A stretch of 64,000 nucleotides of DNA from a virus (IMGVR_UViG_3300035698_016830:41937-105936); one strand, 5' to 3'; shown: positions 1 through 8,794, counted from the stretch's first letter. Notes: generated by a model not told the origin, from the letters alone. Numbers and translations: made by a program.

Positions 1-1
1 T

Positions 2-718
2 TGTGAAAAAGATACTTTCTGTCAACAAGTATTAAAAAAACACTGGCCAGAAGTACCTATTGAATCAGATATTTTTAAATTAGATGGAAGTAAGTATGGA
101 AAAGTTGATCTCCTTACAGGCGGTTTCCCCTGCCAACCGTTCAGTACGGCTGGGAAGCGGAGAGGCAAGAAAGATGACCGTCACCTCTGGCCAGAAATGT
201 TTAGAGTTATTAAACAAGCAAAACCCACTTGGATTATTGGTGAAAATGTTGCTGGAATCATCAACATGGAGCTCGACCAAGTGTTTACTGATTTGGAAGT
301 TGCGGGTTACGCCACACAATCGTTTATTATTCCAGCTTGCGCCGTTAGGGCTCCACATAAAAGAGAGAGGGTTTGGGTTTGTGTCAACTTTAGAGGCAAC
401 CCAGATCATAAGCAACGGACCATTTTTAAAAACACGAACTTCATGGGGAAGGCAGGCCAAAACAACAAATTCAATTTTTGGGGCCAATTTAACAGAACAC
501 ATGAATTTAGAACACAAAAAGGAGCCAATGCTTCCTTTGAATCCACGTTTTGCAGAAATGATAATGGGGTATCCGGTAGGTTGGACAGACTTAAATCCTT
601 AGGAAATGCTATAGTTCCTCAAGTTGTTTATGAGATATTTAAGAGTATAAAACAGTTTGAGGAAAATAATCAACATAGTGGTGAACGTAAAAGGTTAATC
701 ATAAAACCATTATTTTAA
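2..718 (+). CDS. C5-type DNA cytosine methyltransferase, N-terminus outside window
   Basis: Transfers a methyl group from S-adenosylmethionine to C5 of cytosine in DNA; in phages this usually protects the genome from host restriction. The frame is already open at base 2, so the N-terminus with SAM-binding motif I is missing. Visible in order: motif IV GGFPCQPFS with the catalytic Cys (visible residue 44), motif VI GENVAG (about 81), motif VIII RERVWV, and motif X GNAIVPQVV near the end. The segment between VIII and X, which holds the target-recognition region, is only about 60 residues, suggesting a short recognition site. It lies 19 bases before the SbcD-like gene. Confidence 0.93.
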   Translation, partial: CEKDTFCQQVLKKHWPEVPIESDIFKLDGSKYGKVDLLTGGFPCQPFSTAGKRRGKKDDRHLWPEMFRVIKQAKPTWIIGENVAGIINMELDQVFTDLEVAGYATQSFIIPACAVRAPHKRERVWVCVNFRGNPDHKQRTIFKNTNFMGKAGQNNKFNFWGQFNRTHEFRTQKGANASFESTFCRNDNGVSGRLDRLKSLGNAIVPQVVYEIFKSIKQFEENNQHSGERKRLIIKPLF

Positions 719-737
719 TACTGAGGTAGAAGTAGAA

Positions 738-1748
738 ATGGTAAAAGGAAAAAGTTGCATACTAATAACAGGTGACTTACATTTAACAGATAGAAAAAAA
801 GATGAGTATAGATGGGATATATTTCCTTGGATTACAAAGCAAGTATCTAGACGACCTATTAAGGAAGTATTCATTCTTGGTGATTTGACGCATCAGAAGG
901 ATAATCATTCAGCTAATTTGGTACTCCGTTTAATAGAGAATTTGGAGAAGTTATCAGCTTTGGTTCCTATCAGGATTTTAAAAGGAAACCATGATTACGT
1001 TGAGCAATCTAAAGCTTTCTTTTCCTTCTTAGATTCATTTCCAAATATCAAATACTACACTAAACCAACCAAGTCTAAAGTAATAGGCAAGCCAGCTTAT
1101 TTTTACCCCAATGTTCCAAATATAGGGACCATTCAGCGTGATAAATTAAGAGCCCAAAAAGGTAGATATGAATATGTGTTTTTGCACCAATGCTTTTCTG
1201 GTTCACAGGCTGCTAATGGGCACGTATTAAAAGGAATTCGATATTCTAAACCGTTCTTTGAGCTGGGCAAGCAATTGATTGCTGGCGACATTCATAAGCC
1301 GCAGACTATAAAGAATTTGATTTATGTTGGCTCCCCTTATCCTGTTGCGTTCGGGGATGATTTTAAGCCACGAGTTTTGCTTTTATCAAATGATGGATTG
1401 AAGTCCATACCCAGAACAGCTCCATTAAAAAGTGTATTTGAAGTTGCTTCTGTAGAAGAATTGCAATCATTGAATTTGGTAGAAGGTGATCAAATACGTA
1501 TAGTTTATAAGACAGGTAGGGTAGATGGGGAATCTTGGTCAGAGTTCAAAAAAGATGTTGGAAGGTACTGTGATAAAATGGGAATAGATCTTAGAGGATT
1601 ACAAGTACAATCAGAAGAAGTTTCATCAGAAGATAGTTCTGTTTCTGTTTCTGGCAATGATCCAGAGGAGGTGTTAGCTGCTTATTGTGAGGAGAATAAA
1701 ATAACAGACCGTGAGAAAACAATTGGCCTTAGTTTATTGGAGGTCTAG
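738..1748 (+). CDS. SbcD/Mre11/T4 gp47-like recombination nuclease subunit
   Basis: Metallophosphoesterase subunit of a DNA end-processing nuclease; works with the SbcC/gp46-like ATPase encoded just downstream in recombination-dependent replication, repair or host DNA degradation. The 336 residues show the calcineurin-like motifs in order: GDLHL (12-16), GDLTHQ (48-53), GNHD (83-86), a His in FLHQ (150) and GDIHK (183-187). The C-terminal third is less conserved and acidic near the end (Glu/Ser-rich), as in capping domains of the family. ATG follows GAGGTAGAAGTAGAA, an acceptable ribosome site. Family assignment is firm; the exact phage role is inferred from the gene pair. Confidence 0.93.
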   Translation: MVKGKSCILITGDLHLTDRKKDEYRWDIFPWITKQVSRRPIKEVFILGDLTHQKDNHSANLVLRLIENLEKLSALVPIRILKGNHDYVEQSKAFFSFLDSFPNIKYYTKPTKSKVIGKPAYFYPNVPNIGTIQRDKLRAQKGRYEYVFLHQCFSGSQAANGHVLKGIRYSKPFFELGKQLIAGDIHKPQTIKNLIYVGSPYPVAFGDDFKPRVLLLSNDGLKSIPRTAPLKSVFEVASVEELQSLNLVEGDQIRIVYKTGRVDGESWSEFKKDVGRYCDKMGIDLRGLQVQSEEVSSEDSSVSVSGNDPEEVLAAYCEENKITDREKTIGLSLLEV

Positions 1749-1752
1749 GAAA

Positions 1753-1932
1753 ATGGAGAACAAACCAGTAAGCAAGTTACCTATTAATATTGGTGAGTTT
1801 TGTGAGAAGTGTGGTAAGTTTGTTCCTGGTTTTGAGTATAAACGATGCTGTGATGGTCATGAATGTGGTTGTATGGGGCTTCCGATAGAACCTTGTTTAT
1901 GTGCTGGTTGCTGGGCTATTTATATGTCTTAA
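1753..1932 (+). CDS. small Cys-rich zinc-binding protein
   Basis: 59 residues, function unknown. Eight Cys in four groups (CEKC, CC, CGC, CLCAGC) point to one or two structural zinc sites. I chose the ATG after CTAGGAAA, 4 bases past the stop of the nuclease gene, rather than a longer frame that would overlap it. It sits between the two subunits of the SbcCD-like pair and is surely co-transcribed with them. Confidence 0.7.
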   Translation: MENKPVSKLPINIGEFCEKCGKFVPGFEYKRCCDGHECGCMGLPIEPCLCAGCWAIYMS

Positions 1933-1946
1933 GAAGAAAGATAAAA

Positions 1947-2537
1947 ATGAAATTAGTATACCAAACAGATTTTACTGAGACTACTGGTGATTGCGTACCA
2001 GCTTGTATAGCTACAGCATTCGGCATGAAGTTAGAAAACGTACCCCATGTTCTGAAGGATCATGGTAATGATTGGCTGGAGCATTTACAGAGTTGGATGT
2101 CTGCTGATCTAGGTTATATTCTAGCTTTCTTTGCCCCTAGAGCAGCCATGCATTACATGCCACACCTTAGAAATATACCATATTTCATTTTAGGTGAGGT
2201 AGGCGAATCAATGTATCATATGTGCATGGGATTGAATGGTCAGATTATTCATGATCCTAATTCTGGTGGATCTGGTATTAAAGAGGTGAAAGATTATGCA
2301 TTTCTTCTTCCTTGTGAATTAGCAGGTGCTGCCATTGAGGCTGTTTTTGACAAAGGTAGATATCTTAACAAAAAAGTGGATGGTATCTGTACGCAGGAGG
2401 ATTGCAGGATACTGACAAACAATAGAATATACGAGCATCATTTGCATGCTCAGAGAAGACATTTTCTTTGTGAAAAGTGTTTAGAGAAATTTGGATTATT
2501 AGACGGTGAGGTAGTGGCAGAAAAATGGCCAAGGTAA
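1947..2537 (+). CDS. papain/C39-like fold protein with C-terminal zinc module
   Basis: 196 residues. The N-terminus has GDCVPACIATAFGM (about residues 12-25) followed by an ENVPHV segment, and later HMCMGLNGQIIHDPNSGG; this Cys...His...Asp order recalls a family of small phage proteins with a papain-like Cys-protease or transglutaminase fold. The C-terminal 45 residues add a CTQEDC and CEKC cluster typical of a zinc site. ATG at 1947 follows AAGAAGAAAG; upstream in-frame codons would overlap the previous gene. It overlaps the SbcC gene by 13 bases. Catalytic activity is inference. Confidence 0.6.
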   Translation: MKLVYQTDFTETTGDCVPACIATAFGMKLENVPHVLKDHGNDWLEHLQSWMSADLGYILAFFAPRAAMHYMPHLRNIPYFILGEVGESMYHMCMGLNGQIIHDPNSGGSGIKEVKDYAFLLPCELAGAAIEAVFDKGRYLNKKVDGICTQEDCRILTNNRIYEHHLHAQRRHFLCEKCLEKFGLLDGEVVAEKWPR

Positions 2538-4393
2538 TAATTGATCAGATAGAGGCTCAAGGTTTCAGAAATCTTTATAAGCCTATGGTTTTCAAGTTAC
2601 CTAAAGAGAATGGGTTTTATTTTCTAACTGGTACAAATAAAGTCAACACAGATTTAGGGGCCAATGGAACAGGTAAAAGTTCTATATGGGATACGATATG
2701 CTACACGTTCTTTGGGAAGTCGGCTAGAGGATTGAGAGGCCCAGATCTTAAAACATGGCTGAGTGAAGACCCCTTGGCTACAGGCGTTCATTTTCATATT
2801 GGTGACGCGATCTATGTAATACGTCGAACTTGGTCCCCTAATTCATTGACTTTACAAATAGGAACAGCAAAACCAGAGAAGATCCAGCAGGATGAAATTG
2901 ACCAGCTGCTAGGTTGTAATTATGATCTGTTTTTGTTTGTTGTTTTGCAGGGTCAGTTTAATACTTTCTTTATTGATTTAAAACCAACAGATAAGCTTCA
3001 GGTATGGTCTAAAATATTAGATCTCGATGAGTGGTTGATTAGGTCAAAGAAGGCAAAAAAGAAGTTTGATGAAGAGCAAGGTGTGGTTTCCAAAGCTGAA
3101 GTTAGCTTGTCTAAGGTAGAGGGAATCTTGGAGACGTTGAAGTGGTCTTTACAAAGCCAACGTAAATTGAGAGAAGAGGAAAAACAAAGCAGGCAAAAAG
3201 CTCTCAATGAAAATAACACGGCTATAGATAAGCATCAAAAGTCTTTAAAAATGATAGCAAGTAAATTAAAAACTGTTAATGAGAACCAAGCAATAGCGGG
3301 GAGGGAGCTAGATAAGCTTGAAGAGCGGGAAGAAGTTTTATACTCTAAAATAGCTATTAGAACTCAGCAAAGGAATAAAGTTTTACAAGCTATAGCGGTT
3401 CATAAGAGTACAGAAAGAAGAATATTAAAAGAAAAGGAAAAGTTTGAAACCGAGGATCTTGAATGTCCTTGGTGTCAGCAGGAAATAACTAAAAAACACA
3501 AGACGCATATGTTGAAGGAGTTTGATAAAGAGCTAGTTATTTGTAGTAAGGAGATATCTTCTTGTAGTGAGACTGAAAAAGAGATTGATAGGCGGGTGGT
3601 AAATTTAAAAAGTAAATTAGAGGTGGTCTTAGACAAAGGAAGGACGATTGGCCGGGATGTAATTTCTTTGTTGATGGTAGATAAAAGTAAGTTTCTTAAG
3701 GACAAAGAATATCACCTATATGATATTACTCAACTGGAAAAGGCAAATGAGAATCTTAAGAAAGCCTCCAATACTGTAAAAGAAATAAAGAGATTGAAGG
3801 GGCAATTGACGGAAGCAAAGGAAGCAAAGAAAGCTTGTAAGGCTTCTTTAGAAAAAGCAAACGCTATGAGCGTATCATATAAACTTTGGATTCAGGTATT
3901 CAAAGATATAAGATTGTGGCTCGTTGATAGGGCACTAACTGAGCTTGAAATGCACGTAAATAATAGTTTCATCGAATTGGGCTTAAAAGGTTGGTCAATT
4001 GAATTCACTGTTCAGCATGAGAATAAATCAGGTGGGGTAAGTAAAGGCTTGATAGCCAAAATTAAATCACCACAGCAAGATAAATTAGTTCCCTGGTTTG
4101 TTTGGTCAGGTGGCGAAACGCAGAGAATCCGTATAGCTGTAGCAGTGGGTCTGTTACGATTGATACAATCCAGAACAGCTTTTAGTTGTAATTTGGAAGT
4201 ATGGGATGAGCCCACAGAGCATATGTCAGTGGAAGGTATCGAAGATCTTTTGAACTTTTTTGAGATGAGAAAAGATGATGATGATAAACAACTATGGATG
4301 GTGGATCACAGAAGTCTTGATTTTGGTGGTTTTGATGGATCGGTGCATTTGAATAGGACGAATAGGGGAGTTGAGGTGAAGTATGAGTACTAA
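2525..4393 (+). CDS. SbcC/Rad50/T4 gp46-like ATPase
   Basis: SMC-family ATPase partner of the SbcD-like nuclease. 622 residues in the standard order: Walker A GANGTGKSS (45-53), a long charged coiled coil (about 170-310), a zinc hook CPWC (314-317), the returning coil (320-460), ABC signature WSGGETQRIR (527-536), and Walker B with WDEPTE (560-565). The coil is short compared with cellular SbcC (about 1,000 residues), matching the T4 gp46 size class. Start ATG at 2525 overlaps the end of the preceding gene, implying translational coupling. Confidence 0.95.
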   Translation: MAKVIIDQIEAQGFRNLYKPMVFKLPKENGFYFLTGTNKVNTDLGANGTGKSSIWDTICYTFFGKSARGLRGPDLKTWLSEDPLATGVHFHIGDAIYVIRRTWSPNSLTLQIGTAKPEKIQQDEIDQLLGCNYDLFLFVVLQGQFNTFFIDLKPTDKLQVWSKILDLDEWLIRSKKAKKKFDEEQGVVSKAEVSLSKVEGILETLKWSLQSQRKLREEEKQSRQKALNENNTAIDKHQKSLKMIASKLKTVNENQAIAGRELDKLEEREEVLYSKIAIRTQQRNKVLQAIAVHKSTERRILKEKEKFETEDLECPWCQQEITKKHKTHMLKEFDKELVICSKEISSCSETEKEIDRRVVNLKSKLEVVLDKGRTIGRDVISLLMVDKSKFLKDKEYHLYDITQLEKANENLKKASNTVKEIKRLKGQLTEAKEAKKACKASLEKANAMSVSYKLWIQVFKDIRLWLVDRALTELEMHVNNSFIELGLKGWSIEFTVQHENKSGGVSKGLIAKIKSPQQDKLVPWFVWSGGETQRIRIAVAVGLLRLIQSRTAFSCNLEVWDEPTEHMSVEGIEDLLNFFEMRKDDDDKQLWMVDHRSLDFGGFDGSVHLNRTNRGVEVKYEY

Positions 4394-4607
4394 GTATGAT
4401 TTTAATAAATTAGAAGAAGTAAATAAAAGGGCTAGCACAGTTGGTGTTAGTTACACAATGCATTATTGTGGGTCAGATGAAACATTTTATTTTGAAATTA
4501 TATCAGCAACCCCAACAGAGGAATGGCAGGGAAAGAACAGATCTTTTGATATTGCGATTGAACGTACATGTACATGGCTGGATACTTTGATAAAAGAAAC
4601 AATATGA
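4383..4607 (+). CDS. hypothetical protein, 74 aa
   Basis: Not recognised. Begins 8 bases inside the SbcC gene (ATG after GGGGAGTTGAGGTGA) and its stop overlaps the next start as ATGA, so it belongs to the same translationally coupled operon. The protein is acidic and mixed alpha/beta in character, without signal peptide, Cys motif or repeats. Confidence 0.65.
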   Translation: MSTKYDFNKLEEVNKRASTVGVSYTMHYCGSDETFYFEIISATPTEEWQGKNRSFDIAIERTCTWLDTLIKETI

Positions 4608-4882
4608 ATACTGATATTCGGAAAGCAGTAGAGGCCTGGATAAGAGCTGAGTATATATTTAGGGTGTCAGACCGTAACTATTCATTTGAAGCTCAAGAGT
4701 GGCTGTTAAAGGCTGAAGATGATTTAAGGATGGTAGCTACAGGGTATTCAGGTTTAAAGCAAGCAGGGGAGAAGTTAGGTTGCTCTTCGGAAACTCTACC
4801 AACACGTATAATTAAGAGTAAGAAGAGAAAGAAGATGAAACCGAAAGTAAAGAGCAGTTTTAAGCAGAAAGGACTATTTTGA
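4604..4882 (+). CDS. hypothetical protein with possible helix-turn-helix, 92 aa
   Basis: ATG overlaps the previous stop (ATGA). A segment near residues 45-65 (GLKQAGEKLGCSSETLPTRI) has the spacing of a helix-turn-helix, and the last 25 residues are very basic (KSKKRKKMKPKVK), suggesting nucleic-acid binding. This is inference; no family is recognised. Confidence 0.6.
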   Translation: MNTDIRKAVEAWIRAEYIFRVSDRNYSFEAQEWLLKAEDDLRMVATGYSGLKQAGEKLGCSSETLPTRIIKSKKRKKMKPKVKSSFKQKGLF

Positions 4883-5067
4883 AAGATAAAGACGAACATA
4901 ATTATGTAATGCTTAAGGTAGGTGATAAAATACTTGCAGGTGATTTATTTTTAAGAGGTGAGAAGTGGGTTGAGATTCTTGAGTCTCAAATAGATGATTG
5001 GGAGGCATCAACACACAGCAAATTGATTTACAGAGATACTAATCTTTTAATGAAAAGAATTATATGA
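4879..5067 (+). CDS. hypothetical protein, 62 aa
   Basis: Not recognised. Starts at a TTG that overlaps the preceding TGA stop (TTGA) and ends overlapping the next ATG, so coupling rather than its own ribosome site probably drives translation. The TTG start is the only reasonable one in the frame. Confidence 0.5.
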   Translation: MKDKDEHNYVMLKVGDKILAGDLFLRGEKWVEILESQIDDWEASTHSKLIYRDTNLLMKRII

Positions 5068-5264
5068 CTGACAGACGTGAAAATAATGTGTGTAAAGATG
5101 ACCAACACAGGGCTGGAGTATCTTTTAAAACAGTTCTTGAGAATTTAAGGAAGAATGGTGTTAAGTTGGAGGAGACTACTTGTTATGAGTATGAATCTTG
5201 GAATAATTGTGAATATGCTTTCGCTCCCTATAATACGTCTGAAGATTGTTTACAAGCGAAATGA
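5064..5264 (+). CDS. hypothetical protein, 66 aa
   Basis: Not recognised. ATG overlaps the stop of the preceding gene (ATATGA). Contains two Cys and several aromatic residues in the C-terminal half but no clear motif. Confidence 0.5.
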   Translation: MTDRRENNVCKDDQHRAGVSFKTVLENLRKNGVKLEETTCYEYESWNNCEYAFAPYNTSEDCLQAK

Positions 5265-5290
5265 GATATAGGTATAAAGGAGTATTAGGA

Positions 5291-5620
5291 ATGAAAATAG
5301 AGATAACAACGGCTAGTAAAAAGTTAACTAAATCCATAATTAATCAGATGAGAATAGCCCCTGATAATGTGATAAAAAATGGTACCGTGTTAGGGTATTT
5401 AATTAATGCGGTTAAGAATACTCACAAAAGCATATTGATTGAACATGAGAATGAGTATTATAGATTTTCGGCTGCTTGGATAAAAGGTGAACGCAGCGTA
5501 TATAGGAATTTTGCTCGTTGGTCACAGACAAAGAACTTTGATGATGCAAAGTCTTGTGATAGCTGGTGGGATTCTTACCAGATTGTGTTAAGTAAAGCAA
5601 TCACTCAGATCTACATTTGA
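5291..5620 (+). CDS. hypothetical protein, 109 aa
   Basis: Not recognised. ATG at 5291 was chosen because AAAGGAGTATTAGGA lies just before it; an upstream in-frame start would overlap the previous gene. Rich in Lys, Asn, Trp and Tyr; no membrane segment or zinc motif. Confidence 0.6.
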   Translation: MKIEITTASKKLTKSIINQMRIAPDNVIKNGTVLGYLINAVKNTHKSILIEHENEYYRFSAAWIKGERSVYRNFARWSQTKNFDDAKSCDSWWDSYQIVLSKAITQIYI

Positions 5621-5633
5621 AGGAATAGTTTAT

Positions 5634-6218
5634 ATGAAAAAGACATATATCCCATGGTGTGAAATAGAGAAAAGATTAGAAGAAATTGATAAGGAAGGAA
5701 ATAAGGTGTTCGGTGTCCCTCGCGGCGGAGCAGTAGTAGCTTGCTTACTACGAAATGCAACTAGGGTTATGTCGCATAAGGAAGCAAATATAATTTTAGA
5801 TGATATTGTAGATTCTGGTGAAACGAGGAATGAATATATCTTAAAGACATGTGGTAAACGTTTTTTCGCTGTGATTGATAAGCAGATGGTGGAAGAACAT
5901 AAAACCTTGCCTTGGGTTGTCTTTCCTTGGGAGCATGAAAATGAAGTTGAAGAATTTGATGAGGTTTTGAAAAAAACCTTAACTCGTTTTATTGAAATGA
6001 ATGAAGAGTACCTTGATCCAAGTGCGGTAGAAGGTGTCAGAGCTGCATATAAGCAGCACGCGGGGACTAGTAAGATAGTAGCTAAGGTGATGATGGCTCA
6101 GAATATACTCACGCTGGGGCCTATTGCTAGGGATATGGACAGCTCCTTGGGTGAAGCCGTTGTTCAGGGGATACAAAAAATCAGGTCTTTTACTGAAATT
6201 GAAGAAGGAGCTGAATGA
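5634..6218 (+). CDS. phosphoribosyltransferase-like protein
   Basis: The PRPP-binding loop of type I phosphoribosyltransferases is visible as IILDDIVDSGET (53-64), preceded by VFGVPRGGAVVA (25-36), which matches the family's first loop. Such enzymes salvage or activate bases and nucleotides. After about residue 105 the protein carries an extra region (to 194) seen to be helical and of unknown role, so this is a PRTase domain plus a tail. ATG is preceded by GAAGGAATAG; the stop overlaps the next start by four bases. Confidence 0.78.
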   Translation: MKKTYIPWCEIEKRLEEIDKEGNKVFGVPRGGAVVACLLRNATRVMSHKEANIILDDIVDSGETRNEYILKTCGKRFFAVIDKQMVEEHKTLPWVVFPWEHENEVEEFDEVLKKTLTRFIEMNEEYLDPSAVEGVRAAYKQHAGTSKIVAKVMMAQNILTLGPIARDMDSSLGEAVVQGIQKIRSFTEIEEGAE

Positions 6219-6577
6219 AAACTACTATAAAACAATTTGAAGTTTTCAAAGCTAAATTCATTGAGATGCAGAGGGAGCTAGGCTTGATTCAGTATTGCGT
6301 GTATTTTTTCCATGGTGCTACAGATGAAAATAAGAGTTATGCAGAAATTGAAGTAAACGAAATGGGTAAGGTCGCCTCTGTGACTATGTGTAAGGATATT
6401 AAAGATACGGATCTAGCTAAGAGGTTCAATCCAGAAAAGCATGCAGTTCATGAATGCCTTCATCTAGCCTCACATAGGCTTGCGTGGCTGGGGAGGCAGA
6501 GGTACCTTGAAAACAGTGATCTGGATGAAGAGTGGGAAGCCCTGACGCGACGGTTTGAGGCTTTTTTAGGCTGGTAA
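6215..6577 (+). CDS. HExxH metallopeptidase-like protein
   Basis: 120 residues with AVHECLHL at 77-84: the HExxH pair (His79, Glu80, His83) of zinc metallopeptidases, followed by a conserved-looking DLDEEWEALTRRFE helix that could supply a third acidic ligand. Similar small HExxH proteins of unknown substrate are frequent in phages. Overlaps the preceding gene (ATGA). Peptidase activity is inferred from the motif alone. Confidence 0.65.
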   Translation: MKTTIKQFEVFKAKFIEMQRELGLIQYCVYFFHGATDENKSYAEIEVNEMGKVASVTMCKDIKDTDLAKRFNPEKHAVHECLHLASHRLAWLGRQRYLENSDLDEEWEALTRRFEAFLGW

Positions 6578-6594
6578 AATTAAGGAGCTAAATT

Positions 6595-7203
6595 ATGTTA
6601 AATAGTGAAATGCAAAGTATTGATATTATAGCTTATGATGCGTACGTAGAAGAGATAGTGTTAGGCAAAGTTTCCAAAACGATGGACGTACCATTTCAAA
6701 ATATTATTCATGCGGCTATGGGGCTTTGCACAGAAGCTGGCGAGTTAATAGAGGCAATACAGAAATGGGACATGATAAATATTCGAGAAGAGCTAGGTGA
6801 TATATTATGGTATCTTACTTTGTTGAAATCAGCTTTAGATAGGCATAGGGTTATTGATTACTTTGCTCATGTTAAGGCAGTCGCAAGTTCTTTGTCTAGT
6901 TTTGATACCCCTTTAATTTCTGGTCTTAGGTTTGTGAAAGCTTCATCAGAATTGCTAGATACTGTGAAGAAAGGAACATTCTATGGTAAAGGACTGAATG
7001 AAGCACTTCTTTATTCGCAATTGTGTAAATGTCATGCAATTACTGTATCAATGGCTAATACGATTTGTAATTGTTCCATGGAACATATTATGGTCATGAA
7101 TACCGAGAAACTTAGAAAACGATATGAGACTAGTTTTACGCCAGATGAGGCTAACAATAGGAATTTGGGGGTAGAACGGGAAACGCTGAAAAATCAGAAT
7201 TAA
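6595..7203 (+). CDS. MazG-like nucleotide pyrophosphohydrolase
   Basis: All-alpha NTP pyrophosphatase fold: CTEAGELIEA (45-54) and REELGDILWY (64-73) form the paired EExxE/ExxD metal-binding motifs of the MazG superfamily. These enzymes hydrolyse (d)NTPs to monophosphates; in phages they are thought to tune nucleotide pools or host alarmones. The C-terminal half (100-202) repeats a helical pattern but lacks the acidic motif. RBS AAGGAGC. It is the last gene of the first operon, just before a terminator. Confidence 0.82.
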   Translation: MLNSEMQSIDIIAYDAYVEEIVLGKVSKTMDVPFQNIIHAAMGLCTEAGELIEAIQKWDMINIREELGDILWYLTLLKSALDRHRVIDYFAHVKAVASSLSSFDTPLISGLRFVKASSELLDTVKKGTFYGKGLNEALLYSQLCKCHAITVSMANTICNCSMEHIMVMNTEKLRKRYETSFTPDEANNRNLGVERETLKNQN

Positions 7204-7208
7204 TCCTC

Positions 7209-7266
7209 GCCGGAGCAGCGCACCCTCCTCTAGTCTCTCTCTCTCCTCTAGCTGCTCCGGCATTTT
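7209..7266 (+). terminator. intrinsic terminator after mazG-like gene
   Basis: Perfect 11-bp stem GCCGGAGCAGC (7209-7219) / GCTGCTCCGGC (7251-7261), pyrimidine-rich 31-base loop, then ATTTTATTG. Separates the first operon from the promoter module that follows. The stem is GC-rich against an AT-rich background. Confidence 0.85.
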
Positions 7267-7297
7267 ATTGTCATTTCATATTGGTATATTTTTAAGT

Positions 7298-7443
7298 ATA
7301 AACCCTTGTATTAGCTTAATAACGCAGGTTCTTGTATAAATTATAGATATTACATAATTTTTACAATAATTATGTTGACAATGTAGTCGATATTCATTAT
7401 TATATGTATAGTAAAGTTAATAATGTTTTTGAAAGGAAAAGAA
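7298..7443 (+). repeat. long promoter-leader module, copy 1 (partner at 12405-12557)
   Basis: About 145 bases nearly identical to 12405-12557, starting at ATAAACCCTTGTATTAGC and running through an AT-rich upstream element, the -35/-10 and the GAAAGGA leader up to the start codon. Shorter copies lie at 7640-7754 and 52930-53037, and a diverged one at 31200-31326. The copies drive unrelated small genes. Confidence 0.9.
7375..7403 (+). promoter_or_regulatory. sigma70-type promoter, module copy 1
   Basis: TTGACA (7375-7380), 17-base spacer, TATTAT (7398-7403), preceded by an A/T-rich stretch resembling an UP element. The spacer ATGTAGTCGATATTCAT is almost unchanged between copies, which a bare sigma70 site would not require. 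Confidence 0.85.
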
Positions 7444-7638
7444 ATGGGCTTTGAGAAATGGTGGATAGATCATCAAGAGATGTTTCAAATAGTGAATAAG
7501 GATAAACAGCTTGTTAAGGGCATTTACGAATCTGCTATTATGGATGCCGTAGAATTCCTTAAAGAAGAGCGTAATGTGGTATCAACAACAGGTCTTGAAA
7601 TAGCTTCAGGGCTATATTACGCTGCCTTTGGTGCGTAA
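7444..7638 (+). CDS. hypothetical protein, 64 aa, behind promoter module 1
   Basis: Not recognised. ATG at 7444 is chosen because TTTGAAAGGAAAAGAA stands directly before it, as in the other module-driven genes. N-terminus WWIDHQEMF is amphipathic; the rest looks helical. Single-gene unit between two promoter copies. Confidence 0.65.
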   Translation: MGFEKWWIDHQEMFQIVNKDKQLVKGIYESAIMDAVEFLKEERNVVSTTGLEIASGLYYAAFGA

Positions 7639-7681
7639 TTGTATAAATTATAGATATTATATAATTTTTACAATAATTAGT

Positions 7682-7710
7682 TTGACAATGTAGCCGATAT
7701 TCATTATTAT
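7682..7710 (+). promoter_or_regulatory. sigma70-type promoter, module copy 2
   Basis: TTGACA (7682-7687), 17-base spacer ATGTAGCCGATATTCAT, TATTAT (7705-7710). Upstream AT-rich element as in copy 1; leader AGTTTGAAAGGACAAG before the next ATG. Confidence 0.85.
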
Positions 7711-7754
7711 ATGTAGAGTAAATAAGTTAAAACATAGTTTGAAAGGACAAGATT

Positions 7755-7997
7755 ATGACACTAACAAAAGATCAAATTAAGAAGATTGCAGTTATTATCA
7801 ATAATGAGATTAGTACTTCATCTACTACGGATCAGGTTTTTCAATTGTTAGGGGAAACTAGGGAATCTGAAATAGGTTTCCAAATTGAGGATATCCTTGA
7901 TACCCCAGAAATGACAATAGAGGATAAGATCAAGGCAATACTTGCTGTTGGTCCTGCAAGTTACTCAGATTGGCATGGCCAAAACGCACATATTTAA
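7755..7997 (+). CDS. hypothetical protein, 80 aa, behind promoter module 2
   Basis: Not recognised. Acidic, helical protein (MTLTKDQIKK start similar to MTVTKENILK of the module-3 gene at 12555, suggesting the module and the first codons were copied together). RBS GAAAGGACAAG. Confidence 0.65.
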   Translation: MTLTKDQIKKIAVIINNEISTSSTTDQVFQLLGETRESEIGFQIEDILDTPEMTIEDKIKAILAVGPASYSDWHGQNAHI

Positions 7998-8035
7998 GAG
8001 AGGAAAAATAAGTTCAAAAGTAACACTGTCCCATC

Positions 8036-8061
8036 CTTCCTGGAATCAGCCAGGGGGTTTT
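8036..8061 (+). promoter_or_regulatory. hairpin immediately upstream of ribosome site
   Basis: CTTCCTGG (8036-8043) pairs with CCAGGGGG (8050-8057) around a 6-base loop, two G-U pairs allowed; TTTT follows and runs straight into GAAAGGATAAGAAG before the ATG at 8076. A near copy stands at 12896-12922. Either a weak terminator or a 5' leader hairpin of the next gene. Confidence 0.6.
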
Positions 8062-8075
8062 GAAAGGATAAGAAG

Positions 8076-8779
8076 ATGAGTGAAAAAAAAAACAAAACAT
8101 CACAGAGCAGATTGCACAATTCAAAGCTGGTAAGTATAAAGGTTGTGATCCTACTTGGTTTGATTGGTTCTGTAGCGAAAACAGTTTGAAGGACAAGACC
8201 AATTTGCTGTACAAAAAACTCATCAATATTGAGAAGAGCAAAAAGTTTGATTCAAACAAAACTTGTGTTTTCTTTAAAAATAATTGCCCAGTTACGGGTG
8301 AGCTGTATGATGATTTCAGGATTTGTGATAGTAGTGGTGTTATTTTTACAGTCACACCTAGAGTTGGGCATTATGGTGAAAGCCATAGGAAGGCCCAAGT
8401 TTATGGTAAATCCAATGACTTTAAAGAGCCACTTATAGAAGGAACTTGGAAAGAAGTTGTGGCCTGGTTTCTGAAAGAAGAGGAAAAACCAATCCCAGAC
8501 AAAACTCTGGCAGAAAAAGCCCATGCCGTTATCTTCATCGAGCTTTTGGGAAAAGCTGTTGTACAGGCTTGTGAAGCAGAGTTGTATTGGGAAGCAACTC
8601 AGACTATTCAGGTGGTCAATGCCACTTTTGTATCAAACCAATTGAATCAATCAGATATTGATCTTACTGCGTTGACTAATATTGCATTTGTTATGGATGA
8701 TGAGGTTACAATACTTGATCATCTTACGGAAAGATTTGATTGTCTCACAGCAAAGTCTTGTCCTGATTGTTGGAAATAG
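8076..8779 (+). CDS. hypothetical protein, start and body joined by -1 shift in A10 run
   Basis: The only start with a good ribosome site (GAAAGGATAAG) is ATG 8076, but that frame stops after 37 codons. Coding-quality sequence continues in the -1 frame from about 8100 (NITEQIAQFKAGKYKGCDPT...) to the stop at 8779, with no usable start codon and with two stops just upstream of the A run. The frames meet in ten A's (8083-8092) that contain A AAA AAC in the zero frame. So either a -1 frameshift or slippage makes one protein of about 234 residues, or one A has been lost. Function unknown; CPDC near the C-terminus. Confidence 0.6.
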
Positions 8780-8794
8780 TTTCAGCAATCTTTT

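Noticed and set aside
84-602. 172-residue frame overlapping the methyltransferase
   Set aside because: Methyltransferase motifs IV, VI, VIII and X are all in the other frame.
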